A stretch of DNA of 64,000 nucleotides, from contig MCFL01000086.1 in assembly GCA_002102555.1 (NCBI GenBank), forward strand, positions 34,745 to 98,744. The letters are read 5' to 3'. Each line of letters starts with the position of its first letter. Positions within the stretch are counted from its first letter, which is position 1. Positions 56,646 to 64,000 of this stretch are shown here, piece after piece. This DNA is from Catenaria anguillulae PL171. Lineage: Eukaryota; Blastocladiomycota; Blastocladiomycetes; Blastocladiales; Catenariaceae. The notes below the pieces were generated by a model. It made no database searches. It saw only the letters and a list, made by a program, of their open reading frames with translations, and was not told the DNA's origin. The translations under genes and the position numbers were made by a program.

Positions 56646-58833
56646 ATGCGCTCCATCATTGCTTCGCTCCTCGCGCTCGCTGTTGTGACCCAAGCCGTCG
56701 CCGCGACCGACTCGTACCAAGGCCAAGGCCAGCAGCAGGTCAAGCGCAAGTGCACCAAGAAGACCAATCATCGCCGCGAAAAGGTTTCTCTGCCCATTCC
56801 CGAGTCCGAGTACGAGGTCAAGCCGCAGCACCCGGGTGATGATCACTACAAGCTCAAGACTGGCAATGTATGTGCTCTCGCAATGTCATCTTTCTTCCCC
56901 CCCCCCCCCTCCCCCTTGCCCAACCCCATCACTGCCATCTCTGACCGCGAGCGAGTCCTGTCGCCCACCCTTCATTCGTGGCGTGGCGGCGAGCCAACAT
57001 CGCATGCACGCACGTCGCTTGACCCGTTCGCACTGGGCGTGCATGATGGCGTGCATGAAAGTCGCCATCCAAATCTATTCTTGGATCAACAACGATCCCT
57101 CCCAATCTGCCGAAACATCTTCCGTGTCTCACCTGCCCCAAGACCATCGATTCGGCTCACGCGTTTGATCTGATCACACTTTTGCTCACTCGCCACCGCA
57201 CACATGCACACACTGCCTCCTCGCATTCACACAGCACGGCGAGTATCTTGGCCCATCCCGTGGTGCTGCCCAAGCCCCCTTCACCAAGATGCACGCGGTG
57301 CCCGTGCCGCGCAAGTCGTACCAGCCCGTGACCACCATCAAGGCCGCATACGCTGCCGACATTCCTGCTGCCGACAACCCACTCGGCCACCAGCATGCCG
57401 TGGTTGTTGCCGATTGCGAGTTCAAGACCAAGAAGCCCACCATCAACTTGGCCAACTTCCCGCAAATCACGGGCATCAAGTGCTCGGAATCGACCGTGTC
57501 GCTCACGTTTGCCACGGATGCGTCCGCTGCCAAGGCCCATGAAGAATGGATCAAGGCCAAGGAGTTTGCCATCATGGTGCCGCGGCATGCCAAATGCAAC
57601 GGCAAGGATGAGGTTGCTATGCGCGACGTGTCGTTGACCAAGCTGGCCGACAAGGGCCAAGATGTCGAGGGCCAAATCGTCTTCACGACCGCCAAGGCGC
57701 ATCGCGAGGACGTCATTGACGAGTTTGTGATTGAGGTCAAGCAGTACATGGCACCCGCCAACGCGACTGGTTTGTCCAAGCGCGGTATTTTCGACTGGAA
57801 CAAGGACAAGCTCGCCAAGTGGACCATTGGCATCAACACGGACAATGACGGCAACGCCGTCAAGCCGTCCATCACCATGTACGAGTACCCGGGCATTGTC
57901 CGCGCGTCGTGCGAAAACTGCCTCGCGTACGGCCAAGCAGGTATTTCGCTCAAGATTTCGGGAACCGCGTTTGTGCTCAAGACGTACGAGGTCGAGCTGT
58001 CGGGCGAGCTCAAGGCAAACATTGGACTCAAGGTCGAGGCGTCCAAGACCATCACCAACTCGATCGAGGTGCCCTTGTTCGTACTGCCCCTGTCGCCCGT
58101 GTCAATTCCCGGCGTGCTCACGCTTGGCCCCGAGCTTCGCCTCAAGGCTGCCGCATCGTACAACGTCGCGGGCCAAGTCTTGCTCACGACTGGCACCACT
58201 CTCTCGATCCCGTACAAGTGGACCGCTGGTTCGCAAAATGGGTTGTTCTCGCCCCCCAAGGCCCGCTCCGAGGGCAAGCCGTCGCTGGAATTGCGTCCCG
58301 TTACCTTGACCGGCGAGGTGACTGCCAATGCCGAAGCCCACTTGATCCCCTCGTTTGTGTTGGGCCTGTCGGTGTGGAAGATTCCCGCTTTCACTTTGGA
58401 TCTCGAGTGGGACTCTGCCCTCGGTGTCGACGCAGTTGCCAAGGGCCGTGCCACGATTGACCACACTGGCGCTGGCGCCGAAGGTTCATTTGCGATTGAA
58501 GCGTACCACAAACACGAGCTCGACCTTGGTATCAAGTCTGCCGCATTTGCCACCAAGGAATGGACGCTGTGGACGTCGGGTCGCTTGGTCATTCCCGGTG
58601 CCAAGTACCAAATTCAAGGCTCGGTCAACACCACGTTTGGTGCCAACCGCAACAACAACAACAACAACCGCAATGTCCCTGTTGAGCGTGCTCGGCCTGC
58701 GCCTGTGACTCGTGCGCCGATTGCGGCTGGCACGCCGACGACGACGGCTACACCGGCCACGGCCACGGCCACGGCGACCACGACGCCGCCGGCCGCCCGT
58801 GCCAGCGCGACTCCGTTTGCACCGGCCGCTTAA
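56646..58833 (+). CDS. Secreted protein, tandem copy 2 (DUF7029/DUF7223-like)
   Basis: Paralogue of the gene at 53275. Exon 1 (56646-56867) begins MRSIIASLLALAVVTQAVAA, a signal peptide. A 367-nt intron (56868-57234, with a poly-C run near 56,898) joins at the same place, HGEYLGPSRG. The body follows copy 1 through CSESTVSLTF, FAIMVPRHAKCNG, GLSKRGIFDWNKDK, PLFVLPLSPVSIPGVLTLGP and LGLSVWKIPAFTLDLEW. It differs at the end, where about 70 extra residues are Asn-rich then Ala/Thr/Pro-rich, suggesting a glycosylated stalk or wall-linked tail. No GPI-type hydrophobic end is evident. The intron is over four times longer than in copy 1. Confidence 0.75.
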
Positions 58834-59070
58834 GGTTTGATAGATGGTAGTTTCTGTTGTTTGATTTTTGCTTCGTATCCGTTTCCTTCAAGTTTCGTCT
58901 TGCTTTTGCGTACAATTTCTTCCAGAAGTACATCTTATACATGCACTTGCTCCAGAAACTTGTTTTATTGGATGTCTCATGTGAGTCAACAGCGAGCATG
59001 AATCAATCCGGAGGTGTGTGAGCGACAACTCAATGGAACCAAGTTCACTTAGGAGACAACTCCAACTACA

Positions 59071-60413
59071 TTACTCTTTCTCTGCTCGTACATACCTGCT
59101 CGGAGCCGCGTCCAAACCTCCGAACCCTTCTGTCTCAACAGCCGTGGTGTTGTGCTCGGACAAGTGATTTGATGCGGCAATCGATGCCTGCGACTTTGGC
59201 TGCTGCGGATTGTGCTTGAGTTTTCTGCTGCTCACTTTGCGTTCCTTTTGCTTCCTTTGGCTGCGTTTGAGCAACCACTCAAAGCTCGTCTCGGTGAAGA
59301 TGGCCAGCGACGTGAGGATACCCGAAAGCGAGCTGATGCGGACGACAAAGGGCGAGTTTTGGATGAGGGCACAGACGATGAATGCGATCCATAGGATGAC
59401 CATGATGATATTCTATAAAAGCAGAAACTATAGTCAGCGAATTTGCTTAAAAGGCAGTGGAATGTGGGAATGTCTGCACAACCAGTGTTGAGAATGCGTT
59501 TGTCAAGTGACACTTGATGGTGCATGTCTTGTCCTCAACGTTGGCAGATGGCTTTGCTGCGTGCGGTTGGGAGTGTGAGCTGCTTCCAGACGACAAACCA
59601 GATGCTGACGAGTTTGAGGTGTCCGCTGGGTTTCTGAATGCAATGTGCAATGCGGAGAGGAACCGCCAATATTAATACTGAAAACCTGATGGGCCGGGAC
59701 GGCCCCAGGCTCAGAGTCAACTCGGTCCTGAAGGATATAGAAAGTCGCCAACGAGAGCAAGTTAGAGCGACGTACAGGTAACAGAGCCATTGGACCCGTC
59801 GTCCAAAATGGCCACATTGATGCGTCAATCCATGCCGCTGCAAGAAGATTGTGGCTACCAGTGAGATTCATGCCGTCATGTTCCTTTAAAGACAAATGAC
59901 CACACCTGGACTGGAACCGAATCGCTGCACCACACCAACCACCAACACAACTTGCTGCTGAAGCATTATGTAAATGGTGAATGTGTACACGCTCCTCAAG
60001 AACCAAGTCTTCCACTTTTGCTGCATCACAAGAATGATGGCGATTCGGCTCGCCATGGCCATGACAAACAAAGGGCCGGCAGTCAAGAAAGTGATGCCTC
60101 TCAATAGGTGATAGACCACGAAGTGAGCATTTCCGGTCGCATCGGCAGACTGAACCATGACAATGTTATTGATTGCGTCGCCCATGGACATGAGCGCGGC
60201 AGTAAAGAGAAGGCGGGTGCGGACAAGACCGCCCCGGCCTGGTGCCTTTGTATATGCATTGGACGATGCGGCAACCATGTCTTGACGAGCGCCGCGTGGA
60301 CAGAGGGAAAAGCCTTTGGGAAGATGGCGATACACGTGACAAGGGCAACAAAGATGCTCAAGGCATAGACGATGATTGTGTTGCGCGAATGGATCTTGAA
60401 ACGCGGACGACAT
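59071..60413 (-). CDS. Multi-pass (possibly seven-helix) membrane protein
   Basis: Hydrophobic segments in order: TIIVYALSIFVALVTCIAIF; LLFTAALMSMGDAINNIVMV; VVYHLLRGITFLTAGPLFVM followed by MASRIAIILVMQQKWK; SVYTFTIYIMLQQQVVLVVG; AAWIDASMWPFWTTGPMALL; possibly SNLLSLATFYIL; and a last exon with MVILWIAFIVCALIQNSPFV and ISSLSGILTSLAIF, then a basic tail (KRSQRKQKERK) ending VRAEKE. One intron (59905-59838) is clear, and another ends at about 59,414. The middle exon structure is uncertain, and a frame break lies between the first and second helices, near 60,300. Topology resembles a receptor, but no Ste2/Ste3 or cAMP-receptor signature is visible. The N-terminal start is unsure: 60413 gives MSSAFQDPF in another frame from helix 1. 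Confidence 0.55.
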
Positions 60414-60690
60414 CGCGGTTTCGATAGTATGTACGAGGGCAGGCAGTTGCGTGAGGACAGGTTTCCGCTTCGTCGCACCACAGATTTATAAAAGGAGGCG
60501 GCCACAACTCGAAGGGAGAATTGAATTGTGGATTGTGAACGCCGAAATTGGGCCGACGATCCTGTGGTTGCACCAAAGCTTTTGTTGACCTGAGAACAGC
60601 CTTGGCCACGGGGCCGGACAAGGGTCACGAAGCATTATACAATTACATTGACCAACTCAAACCAAAGCAAACAAATCGCACTACCCGCTC

Positions 60691-63673
60691 TCAAAAGTCG
60701 GCCAACACACCTTCCCTACCATTCTCGTCCGCATAGTACCCATTGTAATCCAACCGATTCATAAACACCAAGAATCGCGGCGATTCTGTGGACGAGAATA
60801 GTTTGAGCGACTCGATGAGCAGCCGCACGTGATAGGACCACGACTGGTCCACCTTGTCGAGTGCGCGCTCCAACCCGATAAGTCTGTCTGTGGTCGCCGG
60901 CTGCTGTGCGTCCAGACTCTTAAGTTGCGCGAGGCGGATGTACGAGTCGCAAATGTGCGTGTAGCGAGTAATGAGGTCGACCATCTTGGAGTAAATCTAC
61001 ACCATCACCATCAGCAGCAAGTCAACGAAAGGGTTGGTATGGGATGAACGTCGTTGACGCTGGTAGCAACCAAAAGAAAACCGTACCCGCAGCAGCTTGC
61101 TGTTACTCATGAATGCATCCCGGAAACAATTGGCGAAAAAATCGGTCAGGCTGTTGAGCACATCATCCACCGTCTGTGCATTGACAATGGCCTTTTCCAT
61201 GTCCGCATGCAACGGCTCAATCACGTCCACGGTGATGTAACTCAGCATGGCCTGGACCACGGCCAGCATGCGCATCCGCAACTGCGCGAGCCGCGACCCG
61301 AGCTTGGCCATGACGACGGTTGCCGCGGGTGCGGCTAGCGGCGTTTGCGCCTCGTTGCCGCGCCGCTGGATCGTGATGCGCGATTGGTATAGCCAGGTGC
61401 TGCCGAGAAGGCGCTCGAGGTACTTGAGCTGCACGAGGTTGCGGAACAGGAGCTGGTACTTGATGATGGACCGCCGGCCAAACACGAGCGACAGCGGGAA
61501 ATCGATCTTGTGGTCCAATACGAGCGCGTGGATACCGTGGTACACCTTGTTTGCGCCGGCGCCGGCGGTCCCACTGCCCACCGTCGTCGAGGCACCGCCT
61601 GCCAATCCGCCAATCGAGTCGGCACCATCAACCATCATGCTCGCACCACCTCCATTCGGAATGGTGGTTGATACGCCCAAAATGGCCAACAACTGCTCCA
61701 ACAACGGCAGCTTTTCCATACTAACCACGACATCCTCCTTGTACGCATCCCTGCAAATGACGGATGACGGGTTGCGCATGGCGATATCCAGCAACGACTG
61801 CACCTTATCCAACCGGACCATCTCATACGGCCTAGTCAACTCTGGCAAAGCCGCGTCCAAGAAATGATCAAAGAAATCGCCATGGTCCAGCAGCATGTAA
61901 TGCTTGAGCGACGCGAGCCGCGGCAACAGCGCGTGCTTGTTGACGAGCAAGTCGAGCAAGTGCTTGTTTGCAAGCCGGTACGCGGCCTCGATTTCGGCAA
62001 TGTATGCGCCCGACCCGTCGACAGCCGTGGCCAGGTCTGTGAGCACCATGCCACCTGCGGCTGCGGCATTGGACATGGACACGTTACCCCTGGCTGATGC
62101 CGCCGCCGCGGCATTCCCTAATGCGGTGGCTTGCCTTGTGGCCGCCGCAGCGCGCGCAGCCATGTCTTCAGCCGCCAAATGAACGGCGGCGCCGCACTCA
62201 ATGTACACGTTCAAGTATTTGCCCGTGTGCAGCACCATGGTCGCATACGGCTCGAGGAATGGCGGCACGGCGCCTTTCCGGATCTCGTACCGCTGCTCCC
62301 AATACTTTTCGTTAAAGTCCTCGGCCAGAGCCTGCTTGGGGACAGAGTGCTCGACAATCATAAACTCGTCGTACGGATCGTCGAGCTTGCCCAGGTGGAT
62401 CCACTTGCGCAGCCGTGTGAGAAAGGGGACGGATGCGTGTGCGAGTAGGTACTGATGCAGTTTGCGCGCGGTCGGGTCGCCGGATTGCGAAATGTACCGG
62501 TGCGAGAGCATGGCGAGAATGCCGCCGCCCTTGTGGTGGAGCTTGATGAGGTTGGCTGCGCTTGCCCCGCCAGACAGTGTAGGCGGGTCCACGTCCATGG
62601 CTACGGTGGCGGCCGAGGACGGGGTGGTGCTGGAGCCAGCACGTGGAAGGTCGGTCATGGATGGGAAGCGTGTGGCGGCGTTGGATGTGTACAGACGGGA
62701 TTGATCGTGGATGGCAAGGCAGATTTCGGCTGTAGATTGCAAGGATGATGCCGAGGGGACGAGGTAGTACCACATCTTTTGAAGCGAAAAGTCAGGATTG
62801 GTGCGAAACTCGTTTTCCAGCTGGACGAGGAGCAGCGAATACTCCTTTGTGATTGTGCGCATGGCCCCACACACGGCATGGTTGACGAATCCGGCCGTGA
62901 ACTTGGCATAGGTCGTGCAAAAGGCTTCAATGACGGTGTAGCAAGTGGCGAGCGGCAAGATGCGCTTGATGAAGTCGATGAGCGATGGGTCGAGGCCGTT
63001 GTGAATGGTGTAGAAGCGGGTCGACATGAGGTCGGCAAACGACAGGCGCACTTCGCCGTCGAGCTCGGCCATGGGGAAGGGACCTTCGCGAAAGTTGATG
63101 TATTTGCCCTCTATGCCCTACAGGTCATTGATGCATATGTTCATGAGTCATACAGTACATACGAGTGTGTGCGCTCATTTTCACGCTAACGCACAAACAG
63201 GCCGCGTACCATGAGCATGTAGAGCAAGTCCTCAATCACAATCGACTCTTGCGCTTGCGGCGGCAGCCGGGACGGGTTCGACGAGGGCGTCCCGCCAGTG
63301 GCCATGGAGCTACTGGATCGCTGCGCATAATCATCCAACCATGACCGTCAGTATGCATTCACCGACCTCGCATTGCGGCTGAAGCTAGCCCGATGGAATG
63401 TCAAACGGACATCGTGTCGTCGAGTGACCGGAACGACGTCGTGGGGTCACCACTGGCCGCAGAGCGGAGCCCGGAGGGACCTCCATACGAAGAATTGCGA
63501 GACGACGAAACCCCCGACATTGGCCGGTTGCTGGAGGTGATGTGGGACATGATGAAGTATGCGTCTGTGAGATCGATCAGGCGCCTTGCTTGATTGGACT
63601 TGACGCTTGTTGGGCTGGATTGGAATCGCGGAGTAAACGGTGTGAAGTGTGTGCTATGCGTAGTAGACAGCAT
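60691..63673 (-). CDS. GCP2: Gamma-tubulin complex component 2 (GCP2/Spc97)
   Basis: Core subunit of the gamma-tubulin complex that nucleates microtubules at spindle poles and basal bodies. Exons 63673-63407, 63320-63210, 63117-61087 and 60996-60691; introns of 86, 92 and 90 nt, all in frame. Conserved GRIP1 features: ESIVIEDLLYMLM joined to GIEGKYINF, ILPLATCYTVIEAF, the long helix block GGGILAMLSHRYISQSGDP, and EDFNEKYWEQRYEIRKGAVP then LHTGKYLNVYIECG, which match GCP2 rather than GCP3. GRIP2: HYMLLDHGDFFDHFLD, DFPLSLVFGRRSIIKYQLLFR, and FFANCFRDAFMSNSKLLR. Two Ala/Gly-rich inserts (ARAAAATRQA, GGASTTVGSGTAGAG) lengthen loops. The end is VFMNRLDYNGYYADE. About 905 residues, in the usual range. 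No frame break. Confidence 0.95.
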
Positions 63674-64000
63674 TCCTGATGGATTGCTCAGGGCGCATTC
63701 ATCGAGTGCAGTTGCATTATGGCATGATGGATTCGTTTCTCGTTAATTCCGGTTTCATGCGGCATAGTCGGCATCTCGAGTGTCTCCCACTGAGGCCGCC
63801 GATCTCACGCCCTGTGGTCAAGAACTGGCCAACAAGCAACAACACGAGTGGATTTTTTATGAGAAAGTGCCAGCAAGCGATTCTATAGCGTGACAGTGTG
63901 GATGCAAAAGGAACCCGATGTGAAACAAACAACAGCCATGTGCACCATTTACTTGCTCGCGGGCACAAACCGAGACTGCTTGATATGCCTGACCAGCCCA
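63674..64000. other. Upstream of GCP2, no gene seen
   Basis: Promoter side of the GCP2 gene and window edge. Only short frames. Confidence 0.4.

Noticed and set aside
1-64000. tRNA, rRNA or other structured RNA genes
   Set aside because: I looked for T-loop motifs and cloverleaf-like segments by eye and found none I could support. A covariance-model scan would be decisive.

Overview
The window is nuclear DNA from a fungus. Genes are dense on both strands. Most spliceosomal introns are short (about 43-92 nt, often GTACGT- or GTATGT-like donors), with a few longer ones. The gene content is typically eukaryotic: PacC/RIM101, Hel2/ZNF598, TRM7, Nab2/ZC3H14, CAF1/POP2 and gamma-tubulin complex protein 2. 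Two features point to a zoosporic (flagellated) fungus. One is a CCDC112-like gene, a family tied to centrioles and cilia in animals. The other is a protein made almost entirely of degenerate ankyrin-like units ending in D/E-W-W, a type I associate with Blastocladiomycota such as Allomyces and Catenaria. The blastocladiomycete assignment is inference from content, not proof.

Layout. 0-2.4 kb: hAT transposase remnant and unassigned DNA. 2.4-10 kb: class 2 dihydroorotate dehydrogenase (-), BAR-SH3 protein (+), PlsC-type acyltransferase (-), LURP-one-related protein (-). 10.7-15.5 kb: possible GNAT-fold protein (+) and a long coiled-coil protein with a C-terminal membrane segment (-). 15.8-18.5 kb: oligopeptidase B (+). 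19.2-19.6 kb: a spliced 75-residue protein ending in a CaaX box (-). 20.6-22.5 kb: WW-repeat protein (+). 23.2-25.3 kb: CCDC112 (+). 26.3-29 kb: PacC (+). 29.7-31.3 kb: epoxide hydrolase (+). 31.9-34.6 kb: Hel2/ZNF598 (+). 34.8-36 kb: pseudogene whose intact-looking relative lies at 43-45 kb. 36.4-42.4 kb: TRM7 (+), TPR protein (-), Nab2/ZC3H14 (+). 46.2-47.7 kb: nucleotide-sugar transporter (+). 48.2-49.3 kb: CAF1 deadenylase (-). 50.5-52.3 kb: D-Ala-D-Ala-ligase-like ATP-grasp enzyme (+). 53.3-58.8 kb: tandem pair of secreted proteins (+). 59-60.4 kb: multi-pass membrane protein (-). 60.7-63.7 kb: GCP2 (-).

Several genes act in mRNA or translation quality control (Nab2, CAF1, Hel2, TRM7), but their adjacency looks incidental; I see no metabolic cluster. 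Many conserved genes carry reading-frame breaks, and nearly all are of one kind: one base appears to be missing. That looks more like consensus sequencing error than gene death, so broken genes are listed as CDS unless they are decayed throughout. Coordinates of broken genes span the whole locus including introns.

Most unusual items: the CaaX microprotein with a TATA box, the intron-bearing D-Ala-D-Ala ligase homologue, the GC-AG intron plus 21-nt microexon in the Nab2 gene, the apparent patchy gene conversion between the tandem secreted paralogues, and the C-terminal Cys/His cluster on the BAR-SH3 protein.
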